64,000 nucleotides of DNA from Globomyces pollinis-pini (GCA_025399215.1 MU621094.1:31425-95424), one strand, 5' to 3'. Positions 25,601-35,923 are shown, counted from the stretch's first letter. Program-made: numbers and translations. Notes: generated by a model from the sequence alone, not told the origin.

Positions 25601-27525
25601 AGTCTCTGCGAGTATAATGAACAAATACCGAATGATATTTCGACTCCAAATCTATTTGCATATCTTTAATGGTAGAAAATTTGCTTAGTAACTCTAGAGA
25701 CTGTTCTGTGCTAACAATATGCTCGAAAGATGTATCGATGAATTTCTGCAAAGTAACTTCCAAGTCTGTCACTTGTTTTTTAAAGCTATTATAATCTGTA
25801 TCATATTCCTATGCATTGATTAGATTCACTCTATAAGTACCATTTTTCTGTGATCTAAGATATCATATGGCTTGCGTTGCATTTGATTCAGTATATTATA
25901 GAATCGACGAACAATCAAGTCCATTCCTTCAACGCCTAATCGTTGAAGCAATGAAAACTTTTCTATAATATTGAACATATCAATTACTTTCTGAATTCTC
26001 TTGCAAAACGCATCAAATTTTCCGAATATATACATTTCAGAAAAGTCAAATTGCTTTTCGTTTGGTGTTTCTTGAAGTTTTTTCTATTTGTTAGAGACAT
26101 TAATATTAAAAATACTTTAATCTCATGAAAGCATCTTTGATACGCTTCATTTAGCTTCATACACTGTAAAAGCTTGTGAACCAAGACTTGCCTATCTAAA
26201 TCCCAGATCTTTGATCCACCTTCTTTGTATACAAACTCTTTAGAGCTTGTGATCATTTGATTAGTTATTTTCACAAATAGTGAGGTCATTCTTTCGGACG
26301 TATTGTAATAGCGTGATATGGAGTAAATCATTTTAATTGCGTTAATTAAGCCTGGAATTGCAGGTATCATTCCCAAAGGATCACTTCGATAAAGTGGATC
26401 ACAGAAGCGGTCTAATGTATATAAATACTTGACGTTATCTTTGGATTCATTTGCTGCGTCGGTAACTCTATCATCTAAATCTTTCCAGGTTTTCAAAAGA
26501 GCTCTGGATTTCACCGCATTTAGTATCCCAATAACTTTTTTGCAGACTGGACTCTTCAATTGATCCGTAATACTATTAAATTTTACCATTCTAGCTTTCC
26601 AATGTGCTAACTCTGCATTTGGACCAATATCGTCAGCTTCTTTTCGCATTTGCTCACTCTCTGCAAGCACTAATTCAATCTGCTTGCACCATTCGTTCAC
26701 CAACCCTAACATGATAAATGATCACACCTAACTTACCTTCTAAATCGTTGATAACTTCTGGTTCGTGCGCAGCATTTCCATATTCGGAAGGCTTCTTGTA
26801 GGCCTCCAAATCAATTGTACATTTGTGCAGTTGTACACTATCTTGCAAATTTACCATTGCAACATCCAGATCCACAGTAAACTTTTCCAATGTTTCCATG
26901 AAAGACTTAACTGATTCGTCTTTAGTTCGCGATAATACTCCCCAAGTATCCTGTATTGTGTTAATTACGTCGCTTGTTACTTGAGCGGCTAATGCTGGAA
27001 ACACCACATGTTTAACCATAGTAGTCAGGGATGGTAAAATATTCACATTCAGCGGACCAAAAGAAATGTCAGTGAAGATGTTTTGAACCGTGATGGGTTT
27101 AGTCGACGTTCTTACAAAGAACGCGCCAAGACCTGTTAATATCTCCTTATGGCCATGAGTTACTACAAGTGTGTTGGATTTTGTTTGATTAGATGCCCCC
27201 TTAGAGGTTCCTGCATCTTCCTAAAAAGGTTAACTGTTGTTTTCAATACTTTTTGCCAGAAGAAGATAACTTTTCTAGAACCTCCATCTGCAAAAAAATC
27301 ATTAACTAATTCCATTTTATTTCCTAGCAATAAAGAATTTTCCAAAGTCGATGGTTTTTCTTCAATAAAGCTTCCAAATTTTTCAAGGAGGTATCGATGA
27401 CGGATATCTAAAGAACCTCTCTTTTTCTCAATTGCATTCTGATTCGCGGCAGCTTTCTTCTTATCGTTCTCAAACGTATTGCTGATGTTTGAAACACTGC
27501 CAGTATTGGCAGCGATTGTTGCCAT
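13649..27525 (-). CDS. DNAH5/DNAH8: Outer-arm dynein heavy chain (DNAH5/DNAH8 type)
   Basis: Motor subunit of the flagellar outer dynein arm, 4,527 aa. Eleven exons (27525-27250, 27220-26737, 26705-26116, 26083-25841, 25808-25021, 24995-21406, 21375-17402, 17374-14832, 14803-14586, 14559-14024, 13990-13649) sum to 13,584 nt, an exact multiple of three. The ten introns are 25-33 nt. Seen: tail repeats ([17 protein letters not shown]), linker, AAA1 P-loop GPAGTGKT near 21,715, AAA2 GPTGTGKT near 20,840, AAA3 GEPGTAKT near 19,855, AAA4 GVGGSGKQ near 18,765, stalk and microtubule-binding region about 18,100-17,100, then AAA5-6 and a C-terminal domain ending near [12 protein letters not shown]. 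The start motif ([32 protein letters not shown]) matches the gamma/DNAH5-8 clade. Both giant exons are uninterrupted. Confidence 0.95.
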
Positions 27526-29424
27526 TTCGCGTTTTTGTTAAAAAGTTTGTGTTTGAAAAACACGACTATACAATGTCAATGACGTCAACGCAAACAACAT
27601 TTTGTATGACTCACATTATTCTCATGATAATATAATGAATGTACTTATATTTTTACTACCAAAAATATGGATGGTTACTTGAATCACAACTTGGATTTGT
27701 CTTGTGACTATTGTAACCAGAAAATTGAAACCTAATGGAATTTACAATCGTAAAACCACCAATTACAGAATTCGGCGGTCTTCTACTATATAGCAATTTA
27801 ACTCAATGCACTCAGTATGCTTGGATTTCATAAGTCATCTACGTCTCGTCCAGCGAAGATCTAAGTACGTAAATATACTTATTTCGATACAATGGTTTGT
27901 GCAGTTACTCAAGAATGGACTATTAATTTGTTTGTTTACAGGAAAGGTGCTGCTGTGATTACTTGGACCGCTGCAGTCGACCTATATACCCAAAATCATT
28001 TCCTTCCAGTACCGAACTCTATTTAACAAGCTGCCTCATTCCATCACTGTCATCAGCTGTCCATCAGCAATAATACTTAGTTTTATGGAACTTCAACTGT
28101 TCAGTATGCCCCAATTAACTCAAAATGGATTCATGATGCTTCATGCATGCTATAAAAACACTATACCACCGCATACTAAGCTACTCTTCAACTGATAAAG
28201 TATTTCTATTTGAATACTGCCAAATGGCTAACACAATCAAAGGCATTCAGATAGAGAAACTCATTCACACAACAAAGCTAACACAACGGGAGTATCTGGT
28301 CTCAACTTGCTATTATTAAGCTAAGGAGTCACAAATTTGGGAAACGTCTCTTAACCGCATACTACCAAAATATGTCACTGTACATAATTGCGTTAACAGC
28401 TAGGTTAAAATTCATCATATTAAATCCAGTTCAAAACAACTTCAATCAAATCTCTCTCTTTCTATTCGTTAAGTAAGAGTTCCGATGTATGACGTAGTTT
28501 ATGAGTTAAATTAATTGAAGAACTAATCCATGCGTATATGAATTGCGACTATAATGATTGTATATGTCGATGTATATGTACTGCAAATGCAGGTGACAAG
28601 ATGTCACAAGATACCCTCAACACTTTAACATTGACTGCTCAGCAAATGAAACGTGGAGACATCTATAGTTAAGATGCTACTGCATATTTTGGGTCTCTTA
28701 CTTAAACTACTTATCACGACATTCAAAATCAAAGGTTCAACGTTGATGGCACCAACTAAAATGTACTGATCAAGTTCTATGGGGGAAAGAAGAAGACAAG
28801 GCAGTGTACCGTTATGGTATCAGCAGAGATGGTTCTGCAATGTCTTGCTCCATTCGTGCTAATGATATTTATGCAGCAGGTACGTTGCCGACCGAATGAA
28901 ATTATTTATTCATGCCAATCGGAATATGGACAAAACGCTCATGATCATCAATATGATGTTAAGTCTACTTAACCCTATCGAAAGAGAATAACAATTCACT
29001 AAAAGTATAAATTCAAATCATTTATATTGAATATTGAAAGAATGCTACAACTTTGAATCTTTGGATTTGTTTTTGATTATATTTCAATTACTTTCTTTCC
29101 TGTCTCAAATTTAGTGCTTATATTTAATTAGGTATCAAAATCTTCTCTCAATAAAAACTGGCACTTATGTCGATGCGACGTTGTGGCCTATGTCATCTCA
29201 ATTTCTGGCAAGTCCTGATCATCATCATACCAGGTACATCAAGAGGATAGACACCAGAGCATCAACTATCAAATTCAAACGCGATCCCTCGTCTGCATTT
29301 CTAATATACAATATTTTGGATGGCTGCTTCATGTAAATAAACTGGGAATATAATGCCCAGTAATAACTACAATAGACAAAGATAACCATATGTACCCTAA
29401 ATGTGTGTTTATGCGGTTCAAATT
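27526..29424. other. Gene-poor region with possible decayed coding fragments
   Basis: No intact gene is supported. Two stretches look coding-derived but are broken by TAA and TAG. One frame from the ATG at 27892 to a TGA at 28516-28518 has about nine in-frame TAA/TAG and no TGA. A second, from about 28590, contains GDIYS-stop-DATAYFGSLT and then, in a shifted frame, VLWGKEEDKAVYRYGISRDG. I cannot assign a family. Decayed pseudogene, lineage-specific noncoding transcript and chance are all possible. Confidence 0.3.
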
Positions 29425-29431
29425 TTTGATA

Positions 29432-29519
29432 TTTTACCTGATGTGTGTCTTGTAAGCAAGCCAAGCCAAGCATTGTTTTACCTGATGTGTGTCTTGTAAG
29501 CAAGCCAAGCCAAGCATTG
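29432..29519. repeat. Tandem duplication, 44-bp unit x2
   Basis: Positions 29432-29475 and 29476-29519 are identical over 44 bp (TTTTACCTGATGTGTGTCTT...AAGCATTG). The unit ends in the AAGCCAAGC-type motif that dominates the next 150 bp. Confidence 0.9.
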
Positions 29520-29655
29520 GCCAAGATTGGCTTGGCTTGACTCTGAGTGGGGTCAGCTTGAGCTTGTCAAGTCAAGCCAGTTGTTCAGCTTGAGATTGTC
29601 AAGCTAAGCTAGTTAAACACTTGGCTTGACTTGGCTGGGTGGGATTCGAACACAA
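29449..29655 (-). repeat. AAGC/GCTTGG-rich element, left copy
   Basis: Dense array of GCTTGGCTTGA / AAGCCAAGC words ending at GGTGGGATTCGAAC, whose reverse complement looks like a tRNA T-arm (GTTCGAATCCCACC). Read on the minus strand, a T-arm-like box is followed by the AAGC body, the order expected of a tRNA-derived short retroelement. The T-stem pairs poorly, so this is not a functional tRNA. Confidence 0.5.
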
Positions 29656-30009
29656 ATAAAAAAAATGAATCGTTTGTCAACAGACACCATCACTGAATGC
29701 ATGTCTTTGAAGCGATGGTGGACTGACCAATAAACGAAACTTCTCATCATCAGACTACAATTTACTAATATATTTGAGAGATATTAAATAATATTACAGC
29801 AAATTCAAAATACGGGATATAATCATTATTTAATTTATTAGTTACTCATTAATTAGTCCTTGTTGTCAGAATAGAACTAAGCTCCGTTAATGTTGCAATG
29901 TACATTACTAAAGTCATTTACGTATTTGACTAGTTATGTATTTATGTATTATTTACTTCCTGCAATAAAATTAAAAATTGCTCAGGTGAACCATCATACA
30001 GTTATCATA

Positions 30010-30215
30010 GATGTCACCGGTTCAATCCCCGCTGTCAAATGCTTTTTCAAAGCTTGGCAAGCTATCAAGCAAGCTGTGACCTCAGCTTGGCTTGTCCAAG
30101 CTAAGCTTGGTTTTTTGTACTCAAGCCAAGCTCCGAAAATCAGCAGATTGACTTGACTTAGCTTGGGCTTGCTTAAAGGATTGCTAAGCTGCTTGGCTTG
30201 TTGATATTTTAAGGA
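30010..30215 (+). repeat. AAGC/GCTTGG-rich element, right copy (inverted)
   Basis: On the plus strand CCGGTTCAATCCCCGC (T-arm-like) is followed by about 180 bp of AAGCTTGG/AGCCAAGC words. This is the same order as the left copy but in opposite orientation, so the two form a diverged inverted pair about 360 bp apart. Confidence 0.5.
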
Positions 30216-30590
30216 ATCATTGTGGCGATATTTTCTCTTAAAATCAGTTCTACTCTAGCTAAGTTCTGATTATGGAATAATCTAAAACTAAGAATGAATA
30301 AACTAATTATATTGATTGTAAGTGCAAATGTTTCGCACAGTCTGTCCACATTTGCAACCATTCGAGATATAGCCTTCCTCGTTTCTTTACTAATTATGCA
30401 AAGGTTTGATCAGCAGGGACAGACGAACTGGATCCAGAAAAAAGAGCTTAACAACTTGAAATAAATCACATTTTGAATATGTTTTTGGTTGTAAATGTAG
30501 ACTTTATGAATCAGGTGGACAGAGATCACATAGATTTGCTCAATAAAACTCCTAGTTGATACAAAATACTCTTAATTCTTTTGCAAATAT

Positions 30591-30843
30591 AGTGTCGGGT
30601 TGTCAGACATTCCATTTTGTGTGTAACAAAGCGAGTATATGAAAAAATATTGCAGCAAACATATCATTCACCTTAAAAAACTGACAAAAAACTATCGTTT
30701 CGCTCAGTCGGCTATAGAACTCTTGTTTTCCATCTTCTGTTCCTCTCTTTTGTTGAAACTGTTAATGTCTTGGGAGTTTGGTTGATGCTGAAAGTAAAAA
30801 GACATACATTGGAATTTAAAAAAAAACCATTACACCCGACACT
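30591..30843. mobile_element. Small putative MITE with 10-bp TIRs
   Basis: AGTGTCGGGT at 30591-30600 and its exact reverse complement ACCCGACACT at 30834-30843 enclose 233 bp of noncoding AT-rich sequence. It lies immediately beyond the 3' end of the MULE relic and may be one of its ends or a separate element. There is no clear target-site duplication. Confidence 0.35.
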
Positions 30844-30882
30844 TAAAAAATATTAAAAAAGATAATGTATCTTCTAGTAGAT

Positions 30883-31565
30883 TTATTGTAAGGAATATGT
30901 ACGACATGTACGTGAATTGTGTCCACTTTGTTTACAAATTCCACATTTGGGACCAGCAACATATTCGTGATGAGAACGGTTCCCTGTCGTTGAGTTTTTG
31001 TTTTTGGATCCAGCAGGTCCCCATCTTGCTTTGGTTACTATTAACTGCTCTTCAATATCGACATATGGCTGGCTCATCACAGCCTTAATTCTTGTACTAA
31101 CAGAACCGAAGTTGATATAAGGGAGATTAACGAAAGTTAGTATTTCATCACCAAGCCTGTCTCAAAGGTGTGTGAAATGTTTTTACAGTTTGCAGCCATG
31201 TTATGGGTACTTCTTTTTTAATCGATTCATCGCCCATGTGTAGGTTTCTATTGTCTCGCTAGAATGAAAGTCATATCCTGCATTAAAACTCTGATACATT
31301 GAAGAAATACCAACAAAATTGAGTAGTGGCATATGCTTGTTAGTTTTGTATGTGCAATCTAGTAGAAATACATATTGTATATCCTTGCTACATTGAAAGA
31401 TACTGGGGCACTGAAAAGGATATTGGTTACAGTATTTTTTTTCAATTGAATCTCGAAGACCCGTGCGAAATATAATTTCTGTAAAAATGTAAGAGACTTA
31501 ACCAGTGCCTCTTTTTTCTCACCATCTAAAATGAGAGCTGCCGATTCCACGCATCTTAAATGCAC
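30883..31565 (-). pseudogene. MULE (Mutator-like) transposase relic
   Basis: Read on the minus strand, a frame near 31480-31215 without an ATG gives FLLDCTYKTNKHMPLL, NFVGISSMYQSFNAGYDF and SSETIETYTWAMNRL, the pattern of the MULE transposase core (DATYKTN...PLL..VG...ETYTWAL). It ends in a stop. A downstream piece, 31080-30883, carries a zinc knuckle CGICKQSGHNSRTC as at MuDR-type C-termini. The remaining catalytic part and SWIM finger are missing between them, and frames are shifted, so this is a deleted, inactive copy. Confidence 0.75.
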
Positions 31566-31592
31566 TAAGAATGACGGTGAATTAATTGCAAT

Positions 31593-31683
31593 CTACTGAT
31601 GTCGTTTATTGCCCAAATGTTGCATTGAATCTGCTTTCCTACTGATGTCGTTTATTGCCCAAATGTTGCATTGAATCTGCTTT
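31593..31683. repeat. Tandem duplication, 46-bp unit x2
   Basis: CTACTGATGTCGTTTATTGC... repeats with a period of 46 (31593 and 31639). It lies within the 5' part of the MULE relic and is followed directly by AACCCTAACCCTCC, two telomere-like (TTAGGG) units. Confidence 0.85.
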
Positions 31684-31894
31684 AACCCTAACCCTCCTTC
31701 GCTCAATTTGATGATCTTATTGTTACGTTTGATACAGCGAATATTAATTTAAAGTTCAATGATATTTACCCAATCACAATTTTATGAAATTGTGTCTGGA
31801 CGGTTCTTCTTCACCCACATGGAAAAATGAAGTAACTTCCTTCATTGTATGGGGTAACTGTGTAACTACCAATACACTATTGAGGTTTTTTTGA

Positions 31895-31977
31895 TGTGAC
31901 AGTGAGTCACCCACCATTGTTTACGTGTCATCAAGACACAGAACATAAAGAGATTTTCTTAAATAGAAATAGCATCA
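31895..31977 (+). repeat. Short LTR-like repeat, copy 1
   Basis: About 83 bp beginning TGTGACAGTGAGTCACCC and ending GCATCA, directly followed by AAAACGTTATCAGCAC, which resembles the primer-binding site found after the 5' LTR of many Ty1/copia elements. It contains a hairpin-forming GTGTC...GACAC. It shares most of its sequence with 33704-33771 and 33791-33872. Confidence 0.5.
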
Positions 31978-32059
31978 AAACGTTATCAGCACTATTTATA
32001 GAACAAAACTCTATTGCATCGTCAAGTAAAACAACAGTCCCTTGACAAAAGAGAACTAT

Positions 32060-32830
32060 CAGCTTTGGCGATTCAAGATGCTACCACTATTAGATGACCA
32101 GCAACTGGGAACCGTTAAGTTGAATCTATTATCGAGCCCGAAGAACTTCAGTCAGATATTCAGTAGTTGTATACAATACTGAAAGTATTGATCTGCTGTT
32201 AGCATTAATACTCATGGCTTGATCACCTATTCTTGAATATAATACACCAACCTTTGCTGAATCTATTAGTGGACAATACAATATAGATTATGAAAATGAT
32301 AAATTCTGAAGAATATGCTCCATTATTCAAAGCAAAGTATTATCTTCACCTTGTAATCTTCTTTCTGAAGATACAAAAAGGCTTCTTCGCCGCTTCCGGA
32401 AGCGGAAATAGCTGGGGAGGAAACTCGTTTGGAAGCATGCTTATGTGGAATGCAGTGATCACTTTGACGTGTATGGTTCAGTTATTACATATAATGCTCT
32501 CTTTCGTCAAACGAAGGCTAATCGTACTCGAATCGAGATTTGACTTAGTACACTTCTGTCAGAAATGGGATTTCCTCAACTACTACCTACTTCAATCTTT
32601 GAAGAATTGCCTCAAGTGTAAAGGCTTATCCGGCTATCAAGCACATTGATATTCGACATCATTTTATAAAGTTAATGTTATGAACATCATGGACATCGAA
32701 TTGGAAAATGATGGCACTAAGGATATGAAATCACATTTTTTCACAAAGGCTTTACCATGTCAAGGATCAAATATCGACTATCATTAGGCTTGAGTTGAAA
32801 CAACTCATATCCTCCAACAAAGGGGTGTAT
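32060..32830 (+). pseudogene. Ty1/copia retrotransposon relic (pol/RNase H)
   Basis: Fragments in shifted frames match copia polyprotein: YNTPTFAESISG (before the reverse transcriptase), LLSEMGFPQLLPTSIFEE, then KHIDIRHHFIK and TKDMKSHFFTKALPCQG, the last two being the signature RNase H tail. Several frameshifts and stops separate them, and most of the reverse transcriptase is missing. The 119-codon open frame at 32290-32649 is a by-product of this decay. Confidence 0.75.
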
Positions 32831-32932
32831 TGATCTTGTTGTAGATATTGATGTTGTTAATGTGGCAGTAAGTCATCATTGGAAGACTTCCAAAAAGGGC
32901 TTTTTTCACTTCTTATGATAGACACAAAGGTG

Positions 32933-33626
32933 TCCTAAATTTGCAAAAAAAAAAATTTAAGACCCTACATAAAAAAAATTTAAGAAAAATTGCCCTCCAA
33001 AAAGAAATCATGATTAATTGGATATTACTCAAAAGATTAGAAAGTGAAGAGCATACATTCAAAGAAGAACATAAACGTTTAGCTATTCTTTACTTAAAAA
33101 GATACAAAATATCAATTAGAACAAGAAATTATCTTATATGTCATAATTTAATTGATCCACAAGAAAGTCCATAGCATAATCTTTACAACACATCATTATC
33201 ACCAAAGAAATGGCCGGATTTATTAATCTCGTTGGGTTTGACAGGCCCACTTTTGATCTTCTACTCTCTAAATTTGAACTTAACTATCAGATAAAGTTTC
33301 TTTAAGACCAAACAAACTGAAGAAAACGTCAATGGTTTTAGGATTACTATTAACGATTTATTGCGATACTGCTAGTCAAAAAACACTATGTATTCTCTTT
33401 GGTATACCTCCAGTAACTTTATCTAGACTCTTCTGAGAGAGATAGGAGTTCTAAGTTTGAGATTTACTGTCCAATTCATCCTTGGTGAAGTTTGGAGACT
33501 TATGTTTGTCAGTCATGACAAAAAAAAATTGTTCAAAATTCTCCGATGTTTGTGAAAATCTGTGTCATGTTTATGTCAAAATCGTAAATTTGCGGAGACG
33601 TTTTCTGTGTCTTCGCAAATTTAGGA
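32933..33626 (+). mobile_element. TIR element with Harbinger-like transposase relic
   Basis: TCCTAAATTTGC at 32933-32944 is the exact reverse complement of GCAAATTTAGGA at 33615-33626, defining a 694-bp element. Inside, an open frame (32941-33174) and the following broken frames read WPDLLISLGFDRPTFDLLL, then LLLTIYCDTASQKTLCILF and GIPPVTLSRLLREI. That is the N-terminal DNA-binding part typical of PIF/Harbinger DDE transposases. The catalytic region is absent. A 15-bp hairpin (33585-33599 with 33609-33623) sits at the right end. Confidence 0.55.
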
Positions 33627-33703
33627 GAGGTCATAAAAAAAATTTAGGGGGGTCGTAAATTTTATTTGTGACGGGTCTGAAAAAAGTGAAAAATCGACTT
33701 TTG

Positions 33704-33872
33704 GAAGTCACCCATTGTTTAAGTGTCATTAAGACACGTAATATAGAATAGATTTTCTTAACTTTAATAAAAGGTAACTGCGAAAGTAGATGTGATAGAG
33801 AGTCACCATTGTTTACGTGTCGTGAAGACATGTAATATAGAATAATAGACTTTCTTAACTGCAATAAAAATA
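33704..33872 (+). repeat. LTR-like repeats, copies 2 and 3 in tandem
   Basis: Two further copies of the 31895-31977 repeat, at 33704-33771 and 33791-33872 (GTCACC...CATTGTTTA..GTGTC...GACA...TTTCTTAA). Copy 3 retains the TGTGA start. With copy 1 they could be decayed 5' and 3' LTRs around 1.8 kb of copia and Harbinger debris. Confidence 0.5.
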
Positions 33873-35158
33873 GGAAAATTCTAAAACCACTTCAATTTTC
33901 AATAAAAAACACTTCACTGATATTTATCAACACTTCAATAACCCTAACAGTTACCTAAGGATTAAAATACAAACTTTCAATTCAATTAGTTCAATGAATA
34001 AAATTACATTCTATTGAAAGTGCGAGCATTATGGCCAAGAAAGTTACTTTTACTTAACCCCTCTACAATTGGTTGTCCACGTTTCTTTACCATGGAAAGT
34101 GGATTTTCAATTGCATTGTATGGATTTGACAGGAAATTCTCCAACGTTTCGGACTGTTTGATTGCCATATATTATTCTTGAGAGAGCACTAAATAGAGAA
34201 CTGACAATTGAATAATCTACTTGACGTATTTCGTTTAAGAGGAACTCTAGAATTATGCACCACCTCTATCATACTTTAATGCGACTTGTCTAGTATTGCT
34301 GTTTTTGATTGACAGAAACTTCTTTACTCCGTTAAAGTCCAATTTTACATTTGGACTCTAGAGAAGGAATTTAATCTAGATAGATTGGTGTTAAGCAAAG
34401 TATCAATATCAAGATTTTAAGCGATTCTGCCAGTGATTCTATGAATTTTAGTTACAGCAAAAGCTATTGATGGGTTGGTGATCTTTTTACTTTGATAGTG
34501 TTGAAAATTAACTAATGCGCTTTACCAACCAATATAAAGTCATTCATGATTCATTTGAACCACCAACCTAGTATCCCCACTATGGACGCTCGTATACAAC
34601 TATTTCAGACAGCTGCCATTATTTTCTTATGCTTTACAAAAACCCATTAACGGGGTTCTAACTAACCGTAAATTCTTTTCATTTTGAATAGTTGCTGTTG
34701 GAAATCGGCTCTCTCTTATGAAGCAAAAAAAGAAAATAATTAGGACATGGTTTGATAAATTTCAACGAAATACAACAAAAAGTCAACAGCGCGGGTTAAA
34801 AAAAAGCTTTGGACAATATACTAATTCTTGTGCCATTCAGCTTTTTAACACATGGAACAATACTGAATTTTTAAAACTCAGTTTCCATGTCGTTTTACAT
34901 GATTATGTGGTGCTCATTTAAAAACCATTGTGGAATTGCTTTGCCATATCCACATTGGAAAAAGTTCATATTTTATCATCTAGGATACAAAAACACGAAT
35001 TAAAAACCGCACAGACAAGAAACAATTCCTTCAATCGATGATTTAATTTGTTCGCTTCTGTTTTTCTTTTATTTAGCAATGATTTAAACTTTTTGATTGA
35101 CTATTTCAGCTTTGTTGATTGTAAATCCTATTTTACAGTTACTTCAAGGGCTTAATTA
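33873..35158. other. AT-rich region without recognisable genes
   Basis: No reading frame resembles a known family. A 67-codon Lys-rich frame at 34718-34921 has no supporting context. This is probably transposon-derived or unconstrained sequence. Confidence 0.5.
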
Positions 35159-35923
35159 AGAGCCCTTGCAGCGAAAAATCAGCAAAAAATGGGCCATTTT
35201 TTAAGATCAGAAAATATTAAACTCAATAAAGTAAATTGTCTGTATATGTAGCGCTAATGGTTTGATTATTGATTATGAAGTTAGAATTTGAATTGATTCT
35301 TTCTTTTAAGAAATATTGGAAAAAACGTTTTCACACAAACAACAAACAAATTTATAATTACTCTAAATGTTGTAATTGAATCATAATTCATTTGGTTTTC
35401 TTCATCCCTCATTGAATGGTCTTGATGTTCTGTTGTATCTATAAAGTATGTGAAGTCAAACGAACCTTTTTGATTTATTTCATCAGGATTGAAAGAATAG
35501 TGGTTGTTTAGTTCATCAATAGTAGGGTTGTAATAGTATTCAAATCATACTCTGATTTTATAATTCGATTCCTTTTTGTTATTTCTTTCAATTGTGGAGG
35601 ATGACCTTCATCGCAATTCGACATACAACCCAAACATGTACGTACCACATATTTCACATATTTTTCTTTTGTGACTAGTTTCGTTCTTGCATTTACTCAT
35701 TAAAGACGATATTTCTGAAATGATGTGAAGGTTTGAAAGATCACCTGATTAACATATTAACTCAATGAAATCAAACTCAATTCAGAATCGGAAAACATAT
35801 TCTTAAATCCGAACCTTAGCGCTATCCAACGATATAGTTTACATCTATATTGGAGAATTTTTTTGATTTTCAAAATGGCCACTTTTACATGGAGAACACA
35901 AAATTTTTCGCTGCAAGGGCTCT
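35159..35923. mobile_element. 765-bp MITE, perfect 21-bp TIRs, TA target site
   Basis: AGAGCCCTTGCAGCGAAAAA(T) at 35159-35179 is exactly inverted at 35903-35923, with TA on both outer sides, as for Tc1/mariner-type elements. Imperfect inverted similarity continues inwards (ATGGGCCATTTTTTAAGATC against the right side), giving about 60-bp diverged arms. There is no transposase inside, so this is a non-autonomous element. The perfect TIRs suggest relatively recent insertion. Confidence 0.8.

Noticed and set aside
29641..29660. tRNA gene suggested by GATTCGAAC
   Set aside because: The T-stem does not pair, and no acceptor, D or anticodon arm could be found on either strand. The same holds near 30015.
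32290..32649. 119-codon frame as an independent gene
   Set aside because: Other frames of the same stretch match copia RNase H, so this is a by-product of a decayed element.
34718..34921. Lys-rich 67-codon frame
   Set aside because: It lies in a transposon-rich AT stretch, with no motif and no exon partner. The composition fits random A-rich DNA.
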